This document shows positions 10,053-20,762 of a stretch of DNA of 64,000 nucleotides, piece after piece (the stretch's first letter is position 1; every line of letters starts with the position of its first letter). The notes under the pieces are model-generated. The model searched no databases. It had not been told where the DNA came from and was given only the letters and a program-made list of their open reading frames with translations. A program made the translations under genes and the position numbers. The stretch comes from Hofstenia miamia (lineage: Eukaryota; Xenacoelomorpha; Acoela), in assembly GCA_004352715.1 (NCBI GenBank), contig SCFE01000001.1, positions 5,104,770-5,168,769 on the forward strand. The letters run 5' to 3'.

Positions 10053-13000
10053 TCACGTATTTTTATATTGTAAAATTTTAAGTGTTTTTCGAACATGAGC
10101 AGTCAATATTTCAGGACGTGGGTTTATTGATGTTTTTGAAAGCATAGCCTCCAATTCTTCTACAACATGGGGACCTGAAAAATAAAAATTTTTTTACTAT
10201 CAAATTATGGAAGAACCTATGTTTCGTAAGCAAAGCAGGTAAGACCCCCAACCCAAAACATGATCACAAATTTTTACGTAAAAAAATACGACATTTGCAC
10301 GAAAATTATAACAAAAAATTTCATAAATGGCCGCATATCAGATTGCTAAAAGCATATTGATCATTTGAGAGCTTTGATCTAATATAAAGCAAATATGGTG
10401 TCAAAAATCGTGCATCTCATATGCGCACTAAAAGATATATTCCAGTGCATTCACATTGCCATTATATATTCATTGTAATAGTAATGAAAATGAAAAATTT
10501 ACAAAAGATAGTATCTGTGAACAAACCGAGCGATTCAAACTGCTAGTGAAATGATTTTTTTCTCTAACATCCACCAATTTGCAAAATCACAAACTATTTT
10601 GATCCGTAATAAGTGCCGAATTAACTAGTGTTTTTTTAGTTTTTTATGGTTGTTTTTAACTGGGATTAAACTTTCGGTTAATGAGACTACAGGCACGGAT
10701 TAATCATGTCATGATGTTGATTATAATTGCATACTTGAAAAATAGTGTTCATGCATTTTGAATCAATTTTCTAGTGAATTACATGTATTTATATACATTA
10801 GTTTGTTTTCTGTGTACAAAATTCAAATTTTCGAAATGGAAAGTGTCATTTTATGTGCCAGCCACGCAGGAAGCATATTTCAACAATTAACGACCTCCTT
10901 AAATAGACTTTGACAATTACAATTGTCTTAATATTCAAGCAAAAGTTGCCAGACTAAATTAACTAAAGTTAGGCTATATTTGGCGTGAATTAGTAGATTT
11001 AACAAAATGATATTATGGTAAAATATATCAATGTACAAGGTTGGGAAAATATTTAGATTGGGCATACGTATGTCCAACTAAAAAATCACGAAAATCATTA
11101 GGTTGTAACCCAAGTTATTATTTTCAATTCTGGACAAATAATATTATGAGTATTAATTTTATTATTATTATTATCAAGTAGATTTATTACCTTAATACAG
11201 GCCTACAAATTTAGTAACAGTCAATAAAATCTATTATTGAATAATGAAATGTTCGATTATAGGCATGAGTTTCAAGGTCAAACAAGATCAAATGTACATA
11301 TAATATCGGTATTGAAAATGGAATTGAGAAGTGCTGAAGTGAACAAAGTTTGCTAAAAGAGTGATGCGGTTAAAATAGAAGTAAGCTGTATTTGATTTCT
11401 TCACATTTCTTACTTGAAAAAGATTAAAAATCTCAGAAAGCAATCCTGAGCGGTTTGGGCAGCATAAAGATATATAATGAAAAGCATTGAGATCCAAACG
11501 GTTTGTTAGAAGTTTTTTTAAATATAGCGAATCATAAAATCGAAATTGTAGAGGCAGTGGGAATAAATTGAAGGTAAGAAGTCGTAGTTTCCAATATTCA
11601 TGAAGACAAAGTTAAAGAACATTTGGATCAGAAATTTTATGTATGCACAACAATTCTGGATGTGTGTCACCAAAAACGCGAAAATCGCAAAATTTTGAGA
11701 CTACACCATTTTTATCGAAATAAATGAAACCTCGGAAAACATTTTAACATGCACATTAAAAACATAGTTTTCTTTTACTAAATATTAACAAACGTTAACT
11801 GTTTTAACTTAAACATAAATTTTCAAAATATCGATGATTAGCAGTTTTAAGTCAAAAGAGCAGTTAAAAATGTCTACTTAGCTTGCCTGCAAAAATTTTC
11901 ATAAATATACCAACGAGGCAAAAAACAGTGAAAAATGTGAGGAGAAATGTTACCGAGTCAAAAAATAAAAGAGAATCGAGGGCGGCGTTTATTTTATTAA
12001 TAACAAAGGCTGAGTAAAAGGGATCGATTGCATAATTCAGTGAACCATAGGAAAATTCACTCCCTTGTATCACACTTTTGTTAATGCCAAGAGATTTACA
12101 AAAAACAGAATAATTCACATCCGGAAGTCTTTCAGATGCTTTGAAAAGAATTCATCTGAAAAATCATTGAGAATTTAAAAATACAATTTTGGTATATTCT
12201 TCTAAATCGAACTGTTCACGAATCCTAGATATAAATTTTTCCAAATGCTGCTACAACAGAAAAAAATAGATTAAGCCAAAGAAATGGAATAAAAAATAGC
12301 AACACATGAGAAAAGCAAATCTTTTATGAATAATTTCAAAGATGCAGCAGTTATTGGGTAGTCTTTCGTTATTATATAGCAAGTCTTTTATAGAACGAGT
12401 TACATTTTCATTGTTAACTGCAATCAAAAGCGAGAATCAAATATGAAATTTCACAAATAATACAGAAGTAAAAGAAATTGGTCGTGAAGTAATCTTAGAG
12501 AGAATAGGAGTGAGGGAAATAATGAACATTTTCAGTGCATGTAGTGAAAACTATAATGTAGAAAATAAAATCCCATGCCATACTCTTCTAAATATAAGTT
12601 TAACTTAACGGACCCCACTTGTTCTCCAAGCGATTTGGTTTCATGCCCTGTGCTAATTAGAAGTCTATGTCCATGTCCATACTAATACCAAGAGTGCAGT
12701 TGGGAATACTCACGATTTGACGGAGTTGTGGGTGTTGATCGAGCGAACACATCAGCACTGATTACAACAGTGTTGGAATGTGCAGTGTTGGGCATGGGGG
12801 TTAAGCTGGCTTCTGCTAAATCTAACTGAGCCAATGTGACAGTTCGCAACTCTCGAGCTTTTATCTAAAAAACCAATTGAAGATTTAGGCAAACATTCAA
12901 AAATTAACGTTATTGCCTTGCAATATAATAATAAATCAGTTTTTCAATTTCGCATTTTGGAAAAGTTAGCTCCCCACTAAATGTGGTAAACGCACACACA

Positions 13001-16000
13001 ACCCACTCAAGTAATCGATAATATTGTGAAATGTGCGTAATTTTAATTTGCTTATACAGAGTACTGTTCAAAACTTCTCTTAGACAGATCAGCAGCTTGG
13101 TGACTAAACTAAACAGCGCTGTGATGAGAAAGATGTTAATCAAACACTTGCACTGCATTTTATCGAAGTTTTATAACTAAATTTGCTTTTATAATTTTCG
13201 ATTTGCTTAATTTATCGTGTTGACATTTATTTCATAAAATGGGTGTACGTTGATTTCAAACCTCGTTATCTCAACTCATTTAGAGAAATTTTCCTGAATT
13301 GCGATTGACACCTAAATCAAAATCCACTCAATAAGGAAAAAACATATACATTATTTAAATGTAACAAAAGTGATTGTAATTGCGACGTACATTTATTTTC
13401 AAACAATTATTTTCATAAGTTTACCTCGCATAGTAACATTAAATTAGAGATGAGCGCGGTACAGGTTTTATAAAAAAATTTTCACCGCAGAGAATAAACC
13501 TTAACGCTAACCACCGCAATGTGTGTTTTTTACCGCAAACCACCGCAATAAATTAAATATTACCGCGGTATAGCGCAACAAAGTAGTTTTTTAACTTCGT
13601 AAGAAAAGTTTGATGTTTCTGAATTGTGTTTAAGGCTATGGATCATTCGTAGAAAAGATAAAAGACAATTTTTTAGATATTTTGTCAATTCATCAAATTT
13701 TAATAGAGTAATATCCAATTTTAACCGAAACATGCAAAAATTACTGTTAATATTTTGGATCTGAAATTTATTAATTTTGTAAATTTTAAATTTTTAAACA
13801 AAACACTCTGTTATAGCATTTATGCCTCCGCAAGTTGGTTTAATTCTGCCGTTAACCACCGCAAAGGTGTAAATCACTACTGCGGTACACCGCACTCATC
13901 TACATTAAATGTTGGAACTTAAAACCAATTTCAGTAAAATAAAGAACAAGATAAATTAGACGTCAGTATGTCGATCTAAAAATGCAATTACAGATTAGAA
14001 TGTGAAACAGCATCTATATTTAACAACGCAAACACGCTCAACTTCTTTGCTATTCAATGAGTAAACATCATCAACGATGATTTTCTAATTCGACATATAG
14101 GTTAAAAATCGATATACTAATTTCTGAATACACTTGATTAACCCTTATCAGAAAAGTCGAAATAAACACATCTATAAGAAATCGTGACAATATTATGTAG
14201 TTAGGTACATTTTACAATCAGTAAGAAGTATATCCACGCCTATTTTTGACACGTTTAAGTCATAGTACAGAATAGAACGTCAAACCACCGAGCTTCTAAC
14301 GAGTCGAGCCGAGCTTGAGCACAGTATTGGATATACAACGACCCCAAAACGAGGCGATTTTTAAGCAAACCAAATTTATAGTACTGCTTATAAATTTGAC
14401 TATGCAGATTTTTCTTATTTTTTCATTCAATATTCCTTAATTTTAATCTTATTTTAGAAGTGTTTATCAAATAATAGGAAGAGCAATGGAAAAAATTCGG
14501 AGAGTACAATATTTTAAAAAATATATCGAGCTGAAACGAGCCTCATTGCAAGATTTTATGTGGCGAGCCGAGCCGAGTCAAGCCGAGCCGAGCCGAACTT
14601 ACTCAAAATTTAAACGAGGCGAGCCAAGTTTAGAAATTACGGCTGACAAGTCTGACACAGAACCACTTCAAAATTCTAAAAAATTACTGATAACCACATA
14701 CAGTTGCAAACATTGAATAATGATAAACTTATCAACATTCTTTGTTCGTTTCATACACGTAAACAAAATGCAAAATTTGCTACTTTTTCGGTAGAAAGTT
14801 GGTTATGAAAGTACGAATGGTAGAATTCCAAAAAATTAATTTCCAAACTCTTCATAAAATTCCATACGAATTTGAAAAAAAACAGTACCTAAAAACCGTA
14901 TGTACAAAACTAAGAAAATTATATTTCTTAGAGATTCATTATGCTTCTTTTTAAGTATCTCAACCCGGGTTTTGATTACTTCCAAAAAAAGAATTATGGA
15001 ACACTTAAGTACAGATGTTAATAAATAAATTCAAAGAAATATAACATATTTGAATGAAAATACACCCGACCGCACAATTTCGTCGCAAATTAGTTATTTC
15101 TCAACAATTAAATAGAAAGTGCCATGGTTTTTAAGTATACGACTTACTCTGCGCAACAAAAAATATAGTCTAATGTTCCAATAAGAATAACAAAACAAAA
15201 GAAGTACAAAAATAAATAACAAAATGTAGAGCCCATTCGAAAAGCAGTGCAAATACAATTATATATTATAAAAATACGATGGCACTATATTGTAATTTTC
15301 AATGAAAAATCATACATTTAGTAAAACTAAAAATTTTCAAATTGAAATTTAAGTATATAATAATCACTATAAAATATAATGCAGATAAATATATACGATT
15401 ATTTTTTTTTACAAACATAATTTGACAAGGGTGTTATAGTAACGCTCTTTCATTCCCAAAAACATGTTTAGAAATGCAATAGCTATGCAAAGAATTGTAT
15501 ATATTGATGATAATTCATGCAAATTAAGTGAATTTCATAAGCTCACCTCTAAGCCGAAAGCTTTTAGAATATTGAGTTTGCAGTTTGGACAACTCTGCTT
15601 CTCCCGCAACCACTGATCAACACAAACTGAGTGAAATTGATGCCTAAACAAACACACACACACACACACTATTGAGAGAAGTACATATAAATTCCTTTAC
15701 ATTCTAGAAAATTTAAGGAAAATAGAATTTAAACTGCACAATCACATAATGGTATTTCTCTTATAAATGAGAATTGCCATTTTCTTTATAAAACGAAAAT
15801 AATTGTAAAAAGTGACCAAACCCGCCTGACCTGAATCTTACAGCATCATTTGTTACATTTTTTCACGCCCTAAATAAATATATCAAAACAATAAAACGCC
15901 ATTGAGGCATTGAGTTTGTCAGCGACTATCTATTTCGGTAGAATTTGTTTTTAGAAAACTACTTACTGACAAGGCAGTACTCTGACGGGATCTCTCACTT

Positions 16001-16121
16001 TAAACAATTCCAAGCAGATTGAACAGCTGTCATGATCACACGACATCTCGATATCTTCCTTGTGCAGGATTTTAACTGGCATGAGATTTAATGCTTTAGC
16101 TGTAGCTTCTCTTAATTGATC
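10053..16121 (-). CDS. Goliath/GRAIL-type RING-H2 E3 ubiquitin ligase, 3' part (4 coding exons)
   Basis: Four exons join in phase: 15967-16121, 15547-15643, 12714-12864, 10053-10174 (stop TGA at 10053-10055). Donors are GTAAGT, GTGAGC and GTGAGT; acceptors TTTAG, TTTAG, TTTTTAG and TTTTCAG. The first two exons build a complete RING-H2 finger: CSIC, 14 residues, C-Q-H-QF-H-SV-C, 10 residues, CPNC, matching C-x2-C-x14-C-x-H-x2-H-x2-C-x10-C-x2-C. KLNILKAFGLE directly after the finger, and WL in the CVDQWL block, are hallmarks of the Goliath/RNF130/GRAIL group. These are membrane-anchored ligases with a lumenal PA domain that ubiquitinate membrane cargo on endosomes. The last two exons give a Thr/Pro-rich tail and a short helical C-terminus. 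The exons for the signal peptide, PA domain and membrane segment are not seen; they should lie upstream (above 16121), perhaps in the gap at 17063-18062 or beyond. The RING assignment is secure, the exact orthology is not. Confidence 0.85.
10175..12713 (-). other. last intron of the RING-H2 gene
   Basis: No repeat with clear ends or coding stretch is recognised in this 2.5-kb AT-rich intron. The open frames here (11288-11497, 11864-12118) have no supporting motif or codon character. Confidence 0.6.
13445..13902. mobile_element. hAT-type MITE, 458 bp, perfect 8-bp target duplication
   Basis: The element starts TAGAGATGAGCGCGGTAC and ends with the imperfect inverse (GCGGTACACCGCACTCATCTA region). 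It is bracketed by CATTAAAT at 13437-13444 and 13903-13910, an exact 8-bp target-site duplication. Inside are many ACCGC/GCGGT words and no open frame of note. Eight-base duplications with short inverted ends are the hAT superfamily signature. It sits in an intron of the RING-H2 gene. Confidence 0.85.
14285..14680. repeat. GAGCC-rich dispersed-type repeat
   Basis: GAGTCGAGCCGAGCTTGAGC near 14300 and GCCGAGCCGAGTCAAGCCGA near 14565, followed by further GAGCC words to about 14640, give strong simple-word enrichment in an AT-rich intron. This kind of word repetition is common in non-autonomous DNA elements. I could not define target duplications. The open frame across it (14486-14716) follows from the repeat. 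Confidence 0.45.
15650..15669. repeat. (CA)n microsatellite
   Basis: CA dinucleotide run just upstream of the second RING exon acceptor on the minus strand, inside the intron. Confidence 0.85.
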
Positions 16122-16491
16122 CTAAATAAAATATATCTAAGGACTTTTTACATAATTTAACCATTACAATATTTTTTAAAATTTCCGTTTGTATGTCTTT
16201 GTGATAATGACAAAAAATTTAAATGAAAATGAATAATTTTCGCTATACCTCCAATAGCCAAAGAAATAGAAAAAAACTCGCCACCGCACCCCACTCACTG
16301 CGGTACGGTGCAAAATCAATGCACCTAACAGGGCTCTAGTACACACCTTCACCAACCAAGTTTCTTGACTGATATTTACATATTACAAAAGAGAGTTGGT
16401 TTTTTAAATGATATTCGTTACATTTGATTTTGTAGAATAGTTCTGTATATCTGTATACATGTATATTACTTTGTAAATATACGTGACAATT

Positions 16492-16541
<50 letters not shown>
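16492..16541. repeat. (TC)n(AT)n compound microsatellite
   Basis: A CT run of about 18 bases passes directly into a TA run of about 30 bases. It creates an artefactual IYIYIY/ERERER open frame on the minus strand. Confidence 0.95.
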
Positions 16542-16543
<2 letters not shown>

Positions 16544-16830
16544 AACAAAGAAATCTACCAACATCCTAACGAACTTAAAGAAACTAATTTTGACATCACA
16601 AGAACAAAGAACACTAAAATAGCAGAAACAATTATACTAAAGATAGAAGATCATAATAATATTTTAAACAATTACGTTAATTACATCAACAGAACTTATT
16701 TATTTTAGTTAATGCATTTATATATGATTTTTTAATTAGTGTAGTATTTTTGTAAATTTTTATTTGCCGTAATATTATATTCTGTCGATGACCCATAAGT
16801 GGTTAAATGCATCAACAAGTGCTTATAGAC
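16542..16830 (+). pseudogene. possible Penelope-like element 3' remnant
   Basis: A short open stretch (16550-16705) reads HPNELKETNFDI, then KIAETIILKIEDHNN, resembling the tail end of the GIY-YIG part of Penelope-like elements. About 80 bases on, GTCGATGACCCATAAGTGG at 16784-16802 followed by TTAAATGC resembles a worn hammerhead core (CUGAUGA, stem II, CGAAAC), which such elements carry in their terminal repeats. Both parts are weak on their own. The left end is cut by the AT microsatellite. Confidence 0.3.
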
Positions 16831-16857
16831 TAAATGAATTTATATAGCTTATCTCTA

Positions 16858-16911
16858 ATATATATATATATATAACATATCTCATATATATATATATATA
16901 TATATATATTA
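16858..16911. repeat. paired (AT)n microsatellites
   Basis: Two TA runs separated by CATATCTC, together about 54 bases. Confidence 0.9.
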
Positions 16912-17062
16912 ACAAAATAATAATATGTATATTTTCATTATTACATCTAGGCTGAGGTCAAAGTCAGACAGAACATTTAAGGAAATCTTCCTTAACTATT
17001 TTCCTGGGTTGTTGGGGCTCCTTAGCCATGGGGAGGAGGATTTCCGCATCTAGCTACCTAAC

Positions 17063-18062
17063 NNNNNNNNNNNNNNNNNNNNNNNNNNNNNNNNNNNNNN
17101 NNNNNNNNNNNNNNNNNNNNNNNNNNNNNNNNNNNNNNNNNNNNNNNNNNNNNNNNNNNNNNNNNNNNNNNNNNNNNNNNNNNNNNNNNNNNNNNNNNNN
17201 NNNNNNNNNNNNNNNNNNNNNNNNNNNNNNNNNNNNNNNNNNNNNNNNNNNNNNNNNNNNNNNNNNNNNNNNNNNNNNNNNNNNNNNNNNNNNNNNNNNN
17301 NNNNNNNNNNNNNNNNNNNNNNNNNNNNNNNNNNNNNNNNNNNNNNNNNNNNNNNNNNNNNNNNNNNNNNNNNNNNNNNNNNNNNNNNNNNNNNNNNNNN
17401 NNNNNNNNNNNNNNNNNNNNNNNNNNNNNNNNNNNNNNNNNNNNNNNNNNNNNNNNNNNNNNNNNNNNNNNNNNNNNNNNNNNNNNNNNNNNNNNNNNNN
17501 NNNNNNNNNNNNNNNNNNNNNNNNNNNNNNNNNNNNNNNNNNNNNNNNNNNNNNNNNNNNNNNNNNNNNNNNNNNNNNNNNNNNNNNNNNNNNNNNNNNN
17601 NNNNNNNNNNNNNNNNNNNNNNNNNNNNNNNNNNNNNNNNNNNNNNNNNNNNNNNNNNNNNNNNNNNNNNNNNNNNNNNNNNNNNNNNNNNNNNNNNNNN
17701 NNNNNNNNNNNNNNNNNNNNNNNNNNNNNNNNNNNNNNNNNNNNNNNNNNNNNNNNNNNNNNNNNNNNNNNNNNNNNNNNNNNNNNNNNNNNNNNNNNNN
17801 NNNNNNNNNNNNNNNNNNNNNNNNNNNNNNNNNNNNNNNNNNNNNNNNNNNNNNNNNNNNNNNNNNNNNNNNNNNNNNNNNNNNNNNNNNNNNNNNNNNN
17901 NNNNNNNNNNNNNNNNNNNNNNNNNNNNNNNNNNNNNNNNNNNNNNNNNNNNNNNNNNNNNNNNNNNNNNNNNNNNNNNNNNNNNNNNNNNNNNNNNNNN
18001 NNNNNNNNNNNNNNNNNNNNNNNNNNNNNNNNNNNNNNNNNNNNNNNNNNNNNNNNNNNNNN
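17063..18062. other. assembly gap, exactly 1000 N
   Basis: A run of 1000 N, a round size suggesting a placeholder. The right side enters LINE B in the middle of its ORF2, so the missing sequence probably includes the 5' part of LINE B. It could also hide upstream exons of the RING-H2 gene. Confidence 0.95.
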
Positions 18063-19449
18063 TTGTTGGCAATATTGAAAAGCTAACTTCTATTACATCG
18101 AGCATGTGTTCGATTTTCATGATAATGGGAATTCGCTTTAGCTAAAGTTACACCAATTTGCACATTTTCTGAAATCTACAAAATCATCATCATGTGGATC
18201 TGATAATATAGCTGGTTAGGTATATAGTGAGTACTATTACTATCTTGCGGAGCCTGCCATGCATATCTGGAACCTAAGTTTATCTAAAGGTATATTCCCT
18301 AAATGCTGGAAAGATCAAAACATCATTTTGATACCCAAGAATGATTGTCCTTCTGCCCTCAACGAACTAAGAGACATTGCTATAACTAATGTCATTAGTC
18401 GCAGATTCCAACAGGAATATTTATAAATCCTAAACTGGATGAGTGGTTGAGTCCTCTGCAATTTGGTTGCCGAACATGTCGAGGTTCTGTGGATGCATTA
18501 CTCTACTGTTGCATGAGTATCAATAAAAACGCTCTTAGTATTTGACTTTAGCAAGGCTTTTAGTCACTCAATACACTCTGGCTTCTATATGATTTAAGAA
18601 CTACTCTTCTTCCTTCAAAGCTGAAGATATGGCTGATGAACTTTTTACGAGATAGAAAGACAAAGACATATCTTTAACAATGACCGTTCTAACAGAGTAT
18701 AAATTAATAGAGGCGGCCGTCAGGGTACTGGTCTTGGTCTCTTATTTTGGAATGCTAACTCAAAATCGCTTGATGCTACTCAGGTCTATAGCAGGCTGGT
18801 TTTCTACGCAGATGATACAGATGTCATTGTCCGTTTTTGTTTGACCATGTTCATAGGGATCCTCCACCGGCTCAAATCGAGGTTGACAATGTTTACTTTT
18901 GGTTGGCTACTGAAAGTATTCCTTTAAACGACACAAAATGCTGCGAATTAGCCTTCACTTAACCTTATTTTTCTAGACAGAATGAAGGAGCGTCTTTCTG
19001 TGAATACTAGGAGTCCTACCTTGGATAGCAGTTGATGAAGCAAGTATTTTGGGTCTGAACATGCAAACAAATCTTACATTTAACACTCATGTCAACAACT
19101 GATAGCAACCTTGAAGAAAATGCAGTACATTTTGATCAATATGAGAATGACAGGTTTTTCAATAGCAGACATTGACCCAACTTTCAAATCGTTGTTCTTG
19201 TCTAAGATTCGATATGAGTTTATATTTGGCTCGGACCAATGTATCAGAGATACCGATAATCCCGTCCGTTCACTTCTTGTTAAAGATTTTTCTACTCTCT
19301 ATCGCAGAATGATTTTACCCGCAATTTATCCACAAAGGTTTTCTTCAAGTTTTTCCTTTAAAAAAAATTGTTATTAACAATCCGGCTTTTTAAGTTTGTT
19401 TTTAGTGTAAGACCTGTATTTGGTTTATTGCAATAAAATTATTCATATT
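18063..19449 (+). mobile_element. CR1/L2-like LINE, copy B (5' part in gap)
   Basis: From the gap edge (TTGTTGGCAATATT) this follows LINE A from about 5873 to 7440, with small deletions, for example around 18415 and 18535. RT landmarks are intact by eye: a VFDFSKAF-equivalent near 18540, the FYADDTDV catalytic box near 18802-18825, and SKIRYEF at 19200. Frames are broken, so the copy is dead. It ends with the same tail (GCAATAAAATTATTC) and is followed by the same inverted ORF1 segment as copy A. Confidence 0.85.
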
Positions 19450-19668
19450 ATTTATTCAGGAACACTATGCACTTAAGATGTTCATTTTATTACATGCCTT
19501 TGGATATTTCGGTGGCAATAGCTTGATTTTTCATTTTCTGTTCCAAAGATTCAACACATGTGTCAAGAGCATATTGCAATGTGGCTTCAATCTGATTGGT
19601 TGCAGCTTCCGTTTGGATAGGGTTAGTCGACGATTACTGTAATGGTGTTTCTAGAATTGAGTATTCAT
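19450..19668 (-). repeat. inverted ORF1 segment after LINE B
   Basis: Minus-strand match to LINE A ORF1 (4160-4395) and to the inverted copy at 7441-7668. Shared words include CTAACCCTATCC, ACCAATCAGATTGAA and CTTAAGTGCATA. A small internal deletion around 19515 removes part of the segment present at 7492-7525. Confidence 0.85.
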
Positions 19669-19799
19669 GGAGATTAAATCAAAAAATATTTTTCACATTG
19701 AAACACAATGTGTTTTTATTCGATTAATATCGCTTTGTAAGCTTATGTTCTTATACATACATATTCTTAGTAAATATTTAACATACAACATTCCGTTTT
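19669..19799. repeat. right flank shared with the LINE A unit
   Basis: Matches 7669-7796 with a short insertion near 19675. Similarity ends at ACATTCCGTTTT, the same border as in the first copy. Confidence 0.8.
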
Positions 19800-19937
19800 T
19801 TTAAATTATTGACATGTCTGCATGTCCCCAATTTTAGCCCATCATATTTTTTTAAAAACTTTTAATCATTAGCTTGACATGCTTAAAACAAAACATAATT
19901 ATTAAATGTAAGATGAAATCAATATAAATGAAACAAT

Positions 19938-19943
19938 TTATTG
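19938..19943 (-). terminator. distal AATAAA downstream of the HMG-box gene
   Basis: The nearest canonical poly(A) hexamer on the minus strand lies about 170 nt past the stem-loop. It could serve as a fallback 3' end, or be chance in AT-rich DNA. Confidence 0.25.
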
Positions 19944-20112
19944 TAGTTAGAAGGTAAAGAGGCTTGGGAAGCATCGACACTTTGCACAATATAGCATGTT
20001 CATTAATATTTCTATTATAATTGTATTATACTTGCAATTTCGATATTTTGGAAATTGCGTATGCGTATATGTTAAATATATATATTTTTAACATGTTTGG
20101 ATCGAAATTGGT

Positions 20113-20128
20113 AGCTCTAAAAAGAGCT
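20113..20128 (-). promoter_or_regulatory. histone-type 3' stem-loop in the HMG-box gene trailer
   Basis: On the minus strand AGCTCT-TTTT-AGAGCT forms a perfect 6-bp stem with a 4-nt U-rich loop. It is preceded by CCCAAATC and followed by ACCAATTTC. Replication-dependent histone mRNAs end in a 6-bp stem, a UUUC-type loop, a 5' CCAAA flank and a 3' ACCA flank, so size, loop and both flanks agree. The hairpin begins 30 nt after the stop codon (29 nt between), the usual histone spacing. The closing pair is A-U rather than G-C, and I see no clear purine-rich downstream element for U7 snRNA. Structure is seen directly; function is inferred. Confidence 0.6.
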
Positions 20129-20157
20129 GATTTGGGAGTGAAAGGTTAAAGTGAAGC

Positions 20158-20688
20158 TTAAAGACTAGGAAGTTGAGGAAGATCGTCACAGGAACATAAA
20201 TTCGGTATGTATAGAGATTCTTCGATAACAGGGTCAATTACTTTTCCAGGATGCTTTGGTAAAAAGATGTTGCATGAGGATAAATAAGGTGATATCTTCA
20301 CTGGGGATTTATTCCAATGTTCAGGAATACTTGGCCTTGGCGGACTAATAAAATTACTCGGGCGTTGACTATTGGACTTCTGTAGAGTTCGGATTAGGTT
20401 GTTTGAACTAAGAGACTTCCTGGAATTTCTTCGTCGAGGCTTAAATTTATACCTAGGGTTTTCCAATCTATGCTTCATTTTCAGCGCAGCAGCCTTTTCA
20501 TAAAAACATTTTTTCTCGGCGTTTGGCAATTTTTTCCATTGCTTCCCGAGTTCAATACTTAATTCCGAGTGATTAGCTGCTTTCCCTTCTTGAATGATCT
20601 TCCTTCTTTTTTCCGATGAAAAAATCATAAATGCATTGATAGGATGCTTTGCAGTTGAAGTGCGTGGTAGGTTCATAAGGTATACCAT
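20158..20688 (-). CDS. intronless Sox-like HMG-box protein, 176 aa
   Basis: Complete single-exon frame from ATG (20688, context GAAATGG) to TAA. Residues about 12-88 form an HMG box of Sox type: KHPINAFMIFSSEKRRK matches the RPMNAFMVW start, then a SELSIELGKQWKKLP block, EKKCFYEKAAALK, and a closing PRYKFKPRRR equivalent to the Sox YKYRPRRK tail. The box would bend DNA through the minor groove. The remaining 90 residues are Ser/Pro-rich with no domain I know, and the protein is short compared with most Sox factors. F replaces the W of the MVW motif. It has a TATA box about 31 bp upstream, a very short leader, and a histone-type stem-loop just past the stop. If transcription starts close to the first ATG, the second Met (codon 5) may be the true start. 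Subfamily is not assignable by eye. Confidence 0.85.
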   Translation of the reverse strand: MVYLMNLPRTSTAKHPINAFMIFSSEKRRKIIQEGKAANHSELSIELGKQWKKLPNAEKKCFYEKAAALKMKHRLENPRYKFKPRRRNSRKSLSSNNLIRTLQKSNSQRPSNFISPPRPSIPEHWNKSPVKISPYLSSCNIFLPKHPGKVIDPVIEESLYIPNLCSCDDLPQLPSL

Positions 20689-20718
20689 TTCGAATGAATT
20701 CTTCTGTTAATGCATTGC

Positions 20719-20728
20719 TATATATATA
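20719..20728 (-). promoter_or_regulatory. TATA box of the HMG-box gene
   Basis: TATATATA run on the minus strand, 31-40 bp upstream of the first ATG. With the usual 25-30 bp spacing, transcription would start only a few bases before the first ATG, giving a leader that is nearly absent. The run is short, unlike the microsatellites elsewhere, but chance AT richness cannot be excluded. Confidence 0.5.
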
Positions 20729-20762
20729 GTTCGGACTCATCATAGGCAATTAAGGATTAATT

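Noticed and set aside
12910-13158. 82-codon minus-strand frame with a hydrophobic N-terminus
   Set aside because: It lies in an intron of the RING gene next to a well-supported exon at 12714-12864, has no splice context and no motif.
17028-18120. Two open frames of over 350 codons on both strands
   Set aside because: They are almost entirely N from the gap; the few real codons carry no signal.
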